A stretch of 64,000 nt of DNA from Natrinema sp031626495 (GCF_031626495.1 NZ_JAMQOJ010000002.1:310001-374000), one strand, 5' to 3'; positions 17,635 through 25,752 are shown, counted from the first letter of the stretch. Made by a program: numbers and translations. Notes: a model not told the origin generated them from the sequence alone.

Positions 17635-18240
17635 ATGGATAGACGAAAGTTCATGTTGGTCGCATCGACTATCACTCTTACAGGATTTGCAGGATGTACG
17701 AGTGATAGCAACCAAACAGATGACCCGAAAACGGATGGGTCTAATGACGGGTCAGAGAATAATGACTCGAACACAAATGAATCGAACTCAGATGAAAGCG
17801 GAAATGGAAGTGTAGACCTAAATGAGGTCCCGACGGCGGGCGAGAGTGACCTAAAAGACTCTGTCGATGTGCGAGATTTTGTATCCCACGCACAAAGCTC
17901 TGCGAATTGGGACGACAATGGACGCCCCATCTATGATTTCAGTGGGTATGATGAGGTAACCGTGACTGTGGGGGCTGAACACAATGGAGAGTTTGTCTTT
18001 GAGCCTGTTGCCATCAATATTGAGCCAGGAACAACAGTGAAATGGGACTGGGTTGGTGGCAGCGAACACGGTATCTTGACAGCCGATTACCCTGATTTCT
18101 CAAACGAGGAGTATCACGCTGAAGAGGGTGTGAATCAGGAACAGACGTTTAGTGGCGATGACCAGATGATGAAACAGTACAGTTGTGGAAATCACACTTC
18201 GATGGCGGGTGTCATCCTCATTGAGGGTCTGAAGGAATAG
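17635..18240 (+). CDS. halocyanin-like blue-copper lipoprotein
   Basis: The 201-aa protein starts with a Tat-like signal (DRRKFM) and lipobox GFAGC (Cys21), followed by an Asn/Asp/Ser/Thr-rich linker to about residue 70. The C-terminal cupredoxin domain has copper ligands His145 (SEHG) and Cys184-x2-His187-x2-Met190. Halocyanins are membrane-anchored electron carriers in haloarchaeal respiration. Here it is cargo of the integrated element and has element-like codon use, so it may be an extra copy. The ATG at 17635 begins the signal sequence. Confidence 0.85.
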   Translation: MDRRKFMLVASTITLTGFAGCTSDSNQTDDPKTDGSNDGSENNDSNTNESNSDESGNGSVDLNEVPTAGESDLKDSVDVRDFVSHAQSSANWDDNGRPIYDFSGYDEVTVTVGAEHNGEFVFEPVAINIEPGTTVKWDWVGGSEHGILTADYPDFSNEEYHAEEGVNQEQTFSGDDQMMKQYSCGNHTSMAGVILIEGLKE

Positions 18241-18302
18241 ATAACACCACAATTTTTGTCGGCCCCGACTTGAAGGAGGAATTCCTGGACTCTTGGTGTA
18301 CC

Positions 18303-18405
18303 AGTTTCGGATTCTGTTAGTAGACTCCGAAACTCAATCCTAAAATCACCCCTATATCGAACCTATATCGACCTGCATTGGGGTGTCTCAATAAATTCCG
18401 AAACT
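18303..18405. repeat. repeat cluster upstream of the small recombinase
   Basis: AGTTTCGGA (18303-18311) faces TCCGAAACT (18326-18334) as a perfect 9-bp inverted repeat with a 14-nt spacer. A third TCCGAAACT lies at 18397-18405. Between them CCTATATCGA occurs twice with a 1-nt gap (18351-18360, 18362-18371). The set sits 30-130 nt before the recombinase gene and could be its operator or recombination target (inference). Confidence 0.55.
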
Positions 18406-18434
18406 AGTTTAGTGCTAGTTCTAGATATATCTAT

Positions 18435-19073
18435 ATGACCAATGATAGCATTCACCAATACGTCGTCGAGGAACAGCTTGACGAACTCCGCGAAGCATCC
18501 TACCGACTTAACGTCGAACAGCATGGCCGTCTACTCGGTCGCCAACTCAGGGATGAGGTTATCGTGTCATTCGAATATGATACGGGTCTTCGAGTGGACG
18601 AGTTGCTGGATATCAAGCCAGATGGGATGCTGCGTCTGAACGAAGGTGAATTGGTTATCCCAGGACCTATCCAAAAGGACTATCCAAACGAGAATTCCCC
18701 GTCGACACGAACACTCACTCTCGACCGCTCAGATATCGGTTTGGTTCGACTGCTGCGACAGTACCTCAATTCCGAGTGGTATCAGAGTCAAGATACAGAT
18801 TATCTGCTCCCCACTCGGCAGTCAAACCAAATGACGCCACGAGCTGTGAATCAAACAATCAAGCGACTGGCTGCGGAAGCTGATGTCCGTCCCTACAGGA
18901 CAGATGGCACACGTGGAGAACCTCAGGGCCTTTCTGCTCACGACTTCAGACACTCAGTCGCGAACTGGATGCTGCAAGATGAAGAAAACCGTCTCGTCGA
19001 CGTTCGAAATAGGTTGCGACACAGTAGTATTCTCACTACGGAACAAATCTACGAGCACTTCATCCGTGCTTGA
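18435..19073 (+). CDS. catalytic-domain-only tyrosine recombinase
   Basis: The 212-aa protein has all catalytic residues of tyrosine recombinases: Arg53 (YDTGLRVDE), His169-x-x-Arg172 (SAHDFRHS), His196 (LRHSSI) and Tyr206 (QIYEHF). The usual N-terminal core-binding domain is reduced to about 30 residues. A TATA-like CTAGATATATCTATATG runs into the ATG, so the start is secure and the protein is not a simple 5' truncation. It is distinct from the integrase at 13996 and may act on the nearby repeats or assist excision. A wHTH gene follows after 18 nt. Confidence 0.8.
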   Translation: MTNDSIHQYVVEEQLDELREASYRLNVEQHGRLLGRQLRDEVIVSFEYDTGLRVDELLDIKPDGMLRLNEGELVIPGPIQKDYPNENSPSTRTLTLDRSDIGLVRLLRQYLNSEWYQSQDTDYLLPTRQSNQMTPRAVNQTIKRLAAEADVRPYRTDGTRGEPQGLSAHDFRHSVANWMLQDEENRLVDVRNRLRHSSILTTEQIYEHFIRA

Positions 19074-19091
19074 CGGTCTCGAATCCGAGGG

Positions 19092-19379
19092 TTGACGCGA
19101 TTTTTAGACAATTCACGCGCGTATTATGTGCGACATAGAACTAGACAAGTCACTCCCAAGATTGTATCCCCGTTAAGTACTGGGCAGTACGATAAGGTCT
19201 ACTCCGATACAGAGATTATTAACTTACTCTCGGATACACGTATGGCCACGAGCGAGGTTGCAGAAGCACTAGGCTGTCACAGGACAACTGCGCATGAGAA
19301 GTTACGAAACCTCGAAGAAGACGGGGAAATCGAATCTACTGAGGCAGGAAACACGCTCATCTGGGAGTTGGATGAGTAA
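19092..19379 (+). CDS. winged helix-turn-helix regulator
   Basis: Residues about 35-92 form a typical wHTH: SDTEIINLLSDTRMATSEVA, then ALGCHRTTAHEKLRNLEEDG and a wing ending NTLIWELDE. The start is uncertain: TTG at 19092 is the first available codon and the only ATG lies inside the HTH. The gene follows the small recombinase by 18 nt in the same direction, so they probably form a unit, with this protein as its likely regulator. Confidence 0.65.
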   Translation: MTRFLDNSRAYYVRHRTRQVTPKIVSPLSTGQYDKVYSDTEIINLLSDTRMATSEVAEALGCHRTTAHEKLRNLEEDGEIESTEAGNTLIWELDE

Positions 19380-19474
19380 CAATCAGTCCTGAGACCACGT
19401 CTCAAACCGAATCCACTCATATCCACCAAATCCACTAGCTGATAGATAAAGCTCTCCTACGCGGCGGTCATTTT

Positions 19475-21730
19475 TTAAGTGGCTTTGATGTAGTCGCTCT
19501 CTCGGAACTTGTATACTGGGTCTGGAAGGTCAGCTTCACAACCACTACAAGTTGCATCCCACTCCTCCAAGGAGTTGAGGTCTACAATGATACCCTCACA
19601 AGAGTCGCAGTGGTTCATAGTCTCCCACTCGCTTCCAGTAACATTCTCTCGTTTAAATCGGATAGACGGGATGACGAAGTTGTCGTCACTTGCTTTTTTA
19701 TGGTACTCCCGTACGCTATGAGCAATATTACGGATTTCCAATGGGGAAACCTCTGTATCACTTGGCTGCTTATTGAATCGGATGTGTGCTTTGCTTAGGC
19801 CACCCCATTCTTCTAACGCAAAGCGAACAATCCTCCAAGCACGGGTATTTGCAGCTTCTTTCGACCAACCATCTTCAGGAGAAGGAAGCTCTTCACACAT
19901 CTTCATGGATGACTCAGCATAAGTGTCATCATACTTCTGCGCGTAATTGAGGTTGCTTAGCCCAGAATTGTCTCTCTGACCAATGATGAGTAGATTTCCG
20001 AGTGTATCGGTAATATCATCTAGTTCACTATCACCTTCTGCGTTCTGTGGGTGGATGTGTTCAATACTGATTCCCTCAGATTTCCAGGTTTCGAATGAAG
20101 GCATCTGAGTCATAGCATCTCGCCCAGGCTCTGTCCGTAGATGACGTTCATATCTGTATAACAGATATTGAACTACAGTCTTATCACGAACTCCAGTCCA
20201 ACCGTCGTTACGGTCAGTACCGTCGAAGAGGTCGTCTCTAAGCAAACAATCCATGAAGTACGTATCTGGACAGTTGCTGCCAATCTCGGATTCGAGCCGA
20301 CGACAGGTAGCAGGGATTGCCTCAGAGAGTGCGTCAAACTGTAATGCTGCCTGTCCTCCGTCGAAAATCTTGTTCGCTCTATTTCGCCGACCTGCCCACT
20401 CTATCCAGTATCCATGTCTTTGGAGAGCAGCACGTCCTGCATCAGTTCGCCGTCCTGCTACGTTATACACACGGAAAGATAGCTTCTCACAGAGACTCAC
20501 AACTCGTCGGAATTCATCACCAATCCCAAACCGATTATGAGTAGCCATCAGTAGAGGAAGGAAGTTATTCGAGACAGGGAGGCGGTTCAACCCATGCAAG
20601 TCCTGAATTATCTCGTTCACTCTATCGTAATCCGACTCAATCTCCTCTGGATTCTTGATTACGAGATAGGCTTTCGAGCATGCTAAGATACTCTCTAGGT
20701 AGTCGTCAATCCAATCACGAACAGACCTCTCTCCTTGGTTCAGTGAGGCGTGTTTCTCTAGGTGCTTGATTCGTCTGTGTACTGTCGTATACTCGGAATT
20801 CGTCTGACGAGCTAGAACAAGTTCTCCTGAAAAGAGCCTCCAATGATAGCGGACGAACGTTTCAATATCAGAGTCAGTACCGCCATATTTGGTTATATTC
20901 TCAAGAACCTCCCCAATCTGTGTGTATATTTCCCGAGACATATCATTGTCATTGTATCGGGCAGAGCAGTATACCAAGTAGCTCTTTATACGGTCCAGAT
21001 TGGTTAGGTCCTTACCTCGGTCATTGATGACTTCGAATAGACGACCACTTTCGGTCTCGTCCTCTACAACATACTGTGTGACCTCAAGACCAGTCCGAAC
21101 TATCTTCTGCACTTCTCGTAAAAATGCATAGTAATCATCATGGCTATCTTCAGTAATATATTCCTCTCGTTTCTCTTCTAACCAAGTCCGTATTACCCGT
21201 TTTGCATTCACTAACCGCCTCTGAGAGACTGTCTCTGCAGGAATATTATCTAAATCTTGGTTCTGAACGACAAGCTTTCTGAAAATATCACTATTATTAC
21301 TATCTAGTTCAATACGTTCTGTTTCTAGTTCAACAATGAAATCCTCCCTATTATCTTTATACAGTTTTTCAAGTGTTCCTGCATTATTCTCGTTCAGTTT
21401 CTCCTCATCTATATCTCTCAACTGCTCATTGAGACAATTTATGAGAATACAGATGGTCGTCATTCTTTGCTGACCATCAATCACGTCATACGCCTCAAAA
21501 TCATTGCTCGCCGTTCTCTCCAGACCTTTATCCAGCATAACCAAGGTGCCGAAATAGTGCGTGAAGTCTGGCGATTCTTCAGATTGTCGCTCTTCATACG
21601 AATACTCAATATCCTCAAGAAGGTCGTAGACTTGTTGGTCTTCCCATGCATACCCTCTCTGGTATCGAGGAATTTTGAAAACCGAACTTTGGAAAAGGTC
21701 CCCCAGTTTAGTCTGACGTACGTCGGCCAT
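19475..21730 (-). CDS. GmrSD-like DUF262/DUF1524 nuclease, candidate type IV restriction/anti-virus protein
   Basis: The 751-aa protein has an N-terminal DUF262 domain with IPRYQRGYAW (about 20-29) and the nucleotide-handling motif IDGQQRMTT (84-92), and a C-terminal DUF1524 HNH-type nuclease domain with the HIHP motif at residue 558. Residues 708-731 add a zinc ribbon (CDSC...CSGC). Fused DUF262-DUF1524 proteins are related to GmrS-GmrD, which cut glucosylated modified phage DNA. The target here is unknown. The gene is AT-rich and element-encoded; upstream in the same direction lies an HTH gene, and a palindrome overlaps its promoter. Confidence 0.85.
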   Translation of the reverse strand: MADVRQTKLGDLFQSSVFKIPRYQRGYAWEDQQVYDLLEDIEYSYEERQSEESPDFTHYFGTLVMLDKGLERTASNDFEAYDVIDGQQRMTTICILINCLNEQLRDIDEEKLNENNAGTLEKLYKDNREDFIVELETERIELDSNNSDIFRKLVVQNQDLDNIPAETVSQRRLVNAKRVIRTWLEEKREEYITEDSHDDYYAFLREVQKIVRTGLEVTQYVVEDETESGRLFEVINDRGKDLTNLDRIKSYLVYCSARYNDNDMSREIYTQIGEVLENITKYGGTDSDIETFVRYHWRLFSGELVLARQTNSEYTTVHRRIKHLEKHASLNQGERSVRDWIDDYLESILACSKAYLVIKNPEEIESDYDRVNEIIQDLHGLNRLPVSNNFLPLLMATHNRFGIGDEFRRVVSLCEKLSFRVYNVAGRRTDAGRAALQRHGYWIEWAGRRNRANKIFDGGQAALQFDALSEAIPATCRRLESEIGSNCPDTYFMDCLLRDDLFDGTDRNDGWTGVRDKTVVQYLLYRYERHLRTEPGRDAMTQMPSFETWKSEGISIEHIHPQNAEGDSELDDITDTLGNLLIIGQRDNSGLSNLNYAQKYDDTYAESSMKMCEELPSPEDGWSKEAANTRAWRIVRFALEEWGGLSKAHIRFNKQPSDTEVSPLEIRNIAHSVREYHKKASDDNFVIPSIRFKRENVTGSEWETMNHCDSCEGIIVDLNSLEEWDATCSGCEADLPDPVYKFRESDYIKAT

Positions 21731-21756
21731 ATGCGAACCGAATTGTCACTCGCTCC

Positions 21757-21780
21757 ATATAGTCCTAATGTTATGACTAT
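21757..21780 (-). promoter_or_regulatory. promoter/operator palindrome of the GmrSD-like gene
   Basis: ATAGTC (21759-21764) and GACTAT (21775-21780) form an inverted repeat with a 10-nt spacer. On the minus strand the same bases include GGACTATATGG, a TATA-like box about 30 nt before the ATG at 21730. The neighbouring HTH protein is the obvious candidate to bind it. Confidence 0.45.
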
Positions 21781-21802
21781 GGGCTTACTTTAGATATTGA
21801 TA

Positions 21803-22252
21803 CTACTCATCTGGCGACCACGTTTCGATATCGTATCCTCTCATCTCAGCAAACTCGACCAACTGTCGGATATAGTGTTCCTGCGCCTCGGTCTGCTGCT
21901 TGAGATACCTAACCTCAGCTTGTAGCTCTGCTATCTTCCGTTCTTGCTCATCCAGAGACTCAAGCACACTTGAATTCGAATCCGAAACGGAGACCTCGTG
22001 AGCGAATTCACTGCCCTTGCTGGTGAGTGAATAGACGTTTGCAGGGTTCGCAGCCCCGCCGACGCCCTCTTGCGATATCTCTACGTACCCCGCGTCGGCG
22101 AGACCGTCGAGGTCCCGACGCAAGGTATCTGGATGTGCGTCAAAATCATCCTCAAATTCTGATATCCGTGATTCCCCATGCACGAATAATGCGATAAGCA
22201 ATCTCTCCTGCCGCCGAGTGAGCCGTGGCTCTAGATTTATATTCTGTGACAT
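21803..22252 (-). CDS. winged-HTH regulator with C-terminal coiled coil
   Basis: The 149-aa protein has an N-terminal wHTH (LTRRQERLLIALFVHGESRI, HPDTLRRDLDGLADAGYVEI, residues 10-75) resembling haloarchaeal PhiH1-repressor-like proteins. A leucine/glutamate heptad region follows (about 95-130) and probably dimerises it. It precedes the GmrSD-like gene by 72 nt on the same strand, which suggests it controls that gene. Confidence 0.7.
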   Translation of the reverse strand: MSQNINLEPRLTRRQERLLIALFVHGESRISEFEDDFDAHPDTLRRDLDGLADAGYVEISQEGVGGAANPANVYSLTSKGSEFAHEVSVSDSNSSVLESLDEQERKIAELQAEVRYLKQQTEAQEHYIRQLVEFAEMRGYDIETWSPDE

Positions 22253-22343
22253 ATACCATGGAACTCATACCACGGTTATAAGAGTTATCCGCAGCACGCG
22301 CCGCGGACGACAAGTACACGCATAATACGCGCGTACAGGGAAT

Positions 22344-22664
22344 TCACCAGTCCTCCCAATGCACTATCAGTGCCTCTGAATCTCGGATATCATCTGCATC
22401 TAGGAACACGGCCATGCTGTCATCATCCGAGTACACCATCTCTATCGGACCGACCGCCGAGACCTCGCCTCGAAGGTATGCCTCCTTCAGTTCGGGGAAG
22501 TCAATCACCAGTACCTCCACGAGTTCCTCTGGAACAGTCTTCAATTCGCTATCTTCAGTGAACGCCGCTCCATCAATACCACGAACATCTGCTTCATGAG
22601 GTCCATCTCTGTGTTCAAACGATTGCCAAGTATCCACGTCGACGACCGATTCCAAGTGCTGCAC
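22344..22664 (-). CDS. acidic hypothetical protein (106 aa)
   Basis: The product starts at a GTG (22664) and is acidic throughout, with alternating helices and strands (LVEVLVIDFPELKEAYLRGE, AVFLDADDIRDSEALIVHWEDW). I recognise no family. It lies upstream of the wHTH gene on the same strand with a 91-nt gap, and is divergent from the gene at 22748. Confidence 0.45.
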   Translation of the reverse strand: MQHLESVVDVDTWQSFEHRDGPHEADVRGIDGAAFTEDSELKTVPEELVEVLVIDFPELKEAYLRGEVSAVGPIEMVYSDDDSMAVFLDADDIRDSEALIVHWEDW

Positions 22665-22747
22665 GACTTGTTCCTGCCTCGTTAGCGCTCTCGAATTGTT
22701 CGAATCAAAGCTCGCAGGAGCTGTCAGACCAGGCCAAGAAGTACTAC

Positions 22748-22936
22748 TTGACGGATTTGGTCGTCGAAGTTCACAAGCAAATGCGGCGCGAGAAACTGCG
22801 AGAGAAGATTATTCGAGAAGGTTTCGGAGTTGAGGATGGGGACCTCGTAGAGATTCTCATGCAGCCAAGCGACGACAGCTACGGATTTTCCACACCTGAC
22901 CACGGAACCGTGCGCTTCTTTTCCATTGACTACTGA
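22748..22936 (+). CDS. small basic/acidic protein, unknown (62 aa, TTG start)
   Basis: The frame reads LTDLVVEVHKQMRREKLREKIIREGFGVEDGD and ends SYGFSTPDHGTVRFFSIDY. TTG at 22748 is the first usual start, but the frame stays open and protein-like for about 20 more codons upstream (NQSSQELSDQAKKYY), so the real start may be a rarer codon. ATG at 22784 is another option. No family recognised. Confidence 0.4.
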   Translation: MTDLVVEVHKQMRREKLREKIIREGFGVEDGDLVEILMQPSDDSYGFSTPDHGTVRFFSIDY

Positions 22937-22991
22937 TTCGTCGTAAGTCGAGAACTGAGGTTTAAGTACGATATCGAGCCCAGCACGGGCT

Positions 22992-23204
22992 GTGACTCGC
23001 TACAAACTCGGCGACCGTGTGAGAATCGACATTCCAGACGAACTCGACCCTGATTTTGAGTGGCACGGAGAGCACGGACTTATTACCGATGTCATAAAAA
23101 TTCCGACAGGACTAGTGTACGTCATCGGTCTCGAAGACCAGCACGTGACAATCGGCGCTCGGCCACAAGATATCCGACCTCCTATCTCCTCACAGAGATT
23201 GTAA
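22992..23204 (+). CDS. small KOW/SH3-like beta-barrel protein
   Basis: The GTG-started 70-aa protein, TRYKLGDRVRIDIPDELDPD, continues with HGEHGLITDVIKIPTGLVYV and ends PQDIRPP. The alternation GDxVRI / GxITDV / YVIGLEDQHVTI is that of a small SH3-like barrel. A TATA-like GGTTTAAGTA about 30 nt upstream supports the GTG start as leaderless. Role unknown. Confidence 0.5.
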   Translation: MTRYKLGDRVRIDIPDELDPDFEWHGEHGLITDVIKIPTGLVYVIGLEDQHVTIGARPQDIRPPISSQRL

Positions 23205-23677
23205 CTCTGCTGTAGAAGGGGCGTGATTAGGCACGGAATCCTCTTCATAGTCCTCCCGTGCCTGAATTTTCCCTTCCCAATCTGGTCTCGTACATTCTCT
23301 TCTTTTTGCGGATTAAAATGCATACACGGGAGAGTGTCAGACCGAGGTCGTGGAAAGGATGGCCACTGGTCGCTCGCCTGGCGGCTCGCTTCGTTACCAG
23401 ACCGTGGTGAGAGCCGTTTTTTCTTTTTTCCCGTCTCAGGGTAGGGAGAAGAGAGTCTGTAGTATACGACGGGTTGAAAGAGGATACCGAGGTAGAGCGC
23501 CTACAACAACCGATTGGTTAACAGTTCGACCTCAACTCACCTTGATTCTCCTGGCGACTAAGGTATTGCTATTATTCTAACTAAGCATTTATTAGCATTA
23601 TTTATAGCACTTCTTTTTCTAACTAGTGCTATAATCACCAGTAAGAATATATGGCAGTCTGAGAAATATATTAACAA
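23205..23677. other. 473-bp spacer inside the element
   Basis: No credible gene. A run of T on the plus strand (about 23410-23428) may terminate transcription from the left. The last 60 nt are very AT-rich and include ATATATTAAC just before the next gene, its probable promoter. Confidence 0.45.
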
Positions 23678-24892
23678 ATGAGTTTAATGAAAACATTGCT
23701 GCGGTCAGAGGAATCGGGTAAAACACAACCAATACTGCATGAATGGGTCTATGAACACTTACGAGATAGAGCAGGCGAACTTGCTCGTGGGTGGAGTAAG
23801 GGTACAGTCCTCTACGAGTACATCATGCTCACTACAGATGCTCACGAGGACGATATCACCCGTTATGAACAGAGGGTAGATGCGGAGCTTGTTGAGTTAG
23901 TTGGTGACACTGATATCATACCTGAACTCGGAAAAATAAAAATATCGTCTATACCGTCACAGTATGTGTCTGCCAGTGACGAGATGACGGATAACGGCGT
24001 CGAGTTATGGCTCCCAGAGAGTTTGTTAGACGACATCTCTACGTCAGAATACTGGGGTGAGCGTTACTGGGCACAGAATATAGAGGATACGGTACGTGAT
24101 AGCATTGATTCGGCGTACTCTGACCGTCTGGACCGTATTCAAGCTAAGCAAGAGATAATCAATTACTTAGATTCTGGTGATGAGCCTGAGCACGAGGTGG
24201 CACAGGCTGTTGTGACTGGAGAATCAGACAATTACACTGGTTACAACCAAGCTCACGAGATACTCGAAAACCGTGAAATTGAGTTACATGAGCGTACGGA
24301 GATACCGATAGACAAGTTCCTTGAACGTGGTAGCGAGATACCGCAGAAACCGAGACGCAAGAGAGAACAAGCGTTGGAAACGGCACTCTGTACGTATTTT
24401 GAGCGAACGAACTATGGTATGTCCGAAGGTAAAGCGTATTCCTTTGCTGAGCGAGCATTTGACGACGTGCGTGAGGAGACGGCTCACGACTATGTGGACT
24501 CAATAACACTCCCCGAGAATGAGGCCGAGTCCAACCAGAAGAATGAGACCTCAGAAACGAGCACCATGGTTAACGCACAAGAGCAGGAGGTCTCTGCCTG
24601 GGAGGCATGCCAAACTGCCAAGGAGAGTGTCATAGAAATTCTGGATGAGAATGATATGGAAAAGAAGGCCCGTCGTGTTGAGCGTATGGCCGCACCACAC
24701 GTGTGCTTGGTAGACCGTGATATCGTGGAGGATATTGATGATACAGCCGACTCTGAAAAAGAGGCGGAATTGATTGACCAAGTATTGGATGCTGGTACTC
24801 TGAGTAGATATTTAGTGGTTAGTCCACAAAATGAAGCTAATGATAAGCTGATGACGTACCTTCATAGCCGCAAAGAGGATTTGTTAGGGTAG
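23678..24892 (+). CDS. 404-aa protein of unknown function
   Basis: The protein is acidic and helical. Residues 1-150 hold aromatic-rich stretches (LHEWVYEHLRDRAGELARGW, WGERYWAQNI). A basic patch KPRRKREQAL lies near residue 228, a disordered Glu/Asn/Ser/Thr linker near 275-295, and a helical C-terminal domain follows (ACQTAKESVIEILDENDMEK). I recognise no domain. A TATA-like box (ATATATTAAC) ends a few bases before the ATG at 23678. It is transcribed alone in the right half of the element, which is where replication, partition or defence genes might be expected, but nothing in the sequence proves any of these. Confidence 0.6.
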   Translation: MSLMKTLLRSEESGKTQPILHEWVYEHLRDRAGELARGWSKGTVLYEYIMLTTDAHEDDITRYEQRVDAELVELVGDTDIIPELGKIKISSIPSQYVSASDEMTDNGVELWLPESLLDDISTSEYWGERYWAQNIEDTVRDSIDSAYSDRLDRIQAKQEIINYLDSGDEPEHEVAQAVVTGESDNYTGYNQAHEILENREIELHERTEIPIDKFLERGSEIPQKPRRKREQALETALCTYFERTNYGMSEGKAYSFAERAFDDVREETAHDYVDSITLPENEAESNQKNETSETSTMVNAQEQEVSAWEACQTAKESVIEILDENDMEKKARRVERMAAPHVCLVDRDIVEDIDDTADSEKEAELIDQVLDAGTLSRYLVVSPQNEANDKLMTYLHSRKEDLLG

Positions 24893-25180
24893 GTAGGTGA
24901 CTAGTTCTAGTTGTGACAGTATTTTCAGTGTTCGAACCACTAGAATAAAGTGGTACGTTATAAGCGAGCGCGCCCGTCAGTTGTGTCTGATGCTCCTTTC
25001 GGAGCCTTGCCGAATCATATCGTCTATTTTCCTTTTGCTTTTCAGAATCATGAGAACACAGCTAGAATCGATTAGATAGATGGGTAGTATTGTGAGGTGT
25101 TTAGCTCTCGCGTCGATTTGAGACACCATCTGATGATTGAGAGGATAATCTCACGCATTATGCGCGTATGTTAGGAGAGG

Positions 25181-25381
25181 TTAGGACAGTGACCACGCCA
25201 TGAACGCCATTGGGATGACTACGAGGGAGACTGTGAAAATAATAGCTGCGAGCGGGATACCAATGATAAACAGCACTAGAGGTGACAGAATCCAGTGGAT
25301 ATCTTGTTTATGGTGGATGTAGGCTGTGACAATCAGACCGCCGACCAACAAGAGCATTTCAAAGGCGAGTCCGACGCTCAC
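25181..25381 (-). CDS. small two-helix membrane protein
   Basis: The 66-aa protein consists almost entirely of two or three hydrophobic helices (LAFEMLLLVGGLIVTAYIHH, WILSPLVLFIIGIPLAAIIF, TVSLVVIPMAFMAWSLS) with a short polar loop HHKQDIHW. Its ATG overlaps the stop of the upstream gene (ATGA), so the two are coupled. A membrane-acting role with the upstream helical protein is an inference. Confidence 0.6.
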   Translation of the reverse strand: MSVGLAFEMLLLVGGLIVTAYIHHKQDIHWILSPLVLFIIGIPLAAIIFTVSLVVIPMAFMAWSLS

Positions 25382-25581
25382 TGGTCGACCCTCACGTTAC
25401 GCAGGTCTCGCTCAAGACGCTCGACGTGGTCTTCCAAGCGGTCTTCGTTCCAATCGAGAAACTGTCTATATTGAGTTGGAATTCGCGTCTCGTGTACGTC
25501 TTGATATCTGAAGTTCTGATTTTGCTCGACGGCCAGAGCTTCCTTCGCCCACTTCAGTTCCTCTTCAACCTCACTGTGCAC
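25378..25581 (-). CDS. small helical protein coupled to the membrane protein
   Basis: GTG at 25579-25581 starts a 67-aa charged, helical protein (HSEVEEELKWAKEALAVEQN; LEDHVERLERDLRNVRV). The C-terminal half has coiled-coil character. It overlaps the next gene by 4 bases. No family recognised. It is the last gene before attR. Confidence 0.5.
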   Translation of the reverse strand: MHSEVEEELKWAKEALAVEQNQNFRYQDVHETRIPTQYRQFLDWNEDRLEDHVERLERDLRNVRVDQ

Positions 25582-25688
25582 GTCATAATAGAATGAGAAT
25601 GTCGAACCTAGTTTTTACGATTTGATTGAGTAGCGAGTAGGTCAGCAGAGAGTGAGTTGTGTGGATATCATAATGACAGAGTTTATTA

Positions 25689-25708
25689 TTTCTCCGTCCA
25701 GTCGGTCA
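25689..25708. repeat. attR: 20-bp direct repeat, right end of integrated element
   Basis: TTCTCCGTCCAGTCGGTCAT matches 13571-13590 at 19 of 20 bases. Read on the minus strand it is an orphan start of rfcL: ATG ACC GAC TGG ACG GAG AA, followed by A TAA TAA, giving a seven-codon frame MTDWTEK and stop. Confidence 0.8.
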
Positions 25709-25752
25709 TTGGATACCGATTGGGGTGAGCCGCGTTTAGTGGTTGCGGAGCG

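Larger units (their letters stand above)
13571..25708. mobile_element. integrated genetic element inserted at the 5' end of rfcL (about 12.1 kb)
   Basis: The segment is bounded by the 20-bp direct repeat, starts with an integrase operon facing inward, and differs in base and codon use from both flanks (many AT-ending codons, AT-rich spacers). Cargo includes small acidic proteins, zinc ribbons, a halocyanin, a second recombinase, a GmrSD-like nuclease and several unknowns. I see no capsid, VP4-like spike, terminase, conjugation ATPase or obvious replication gene, so an integrative mobilisable-type or decayed element is more likely than an intact virus (inference). Confidence 0.75.

Noticed and set aside
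23223..23444. 73-codon frame in a spacer
   Set aside because: It runs through a T-rich terminator-like tract, has no promoter and no protein-like pattern.
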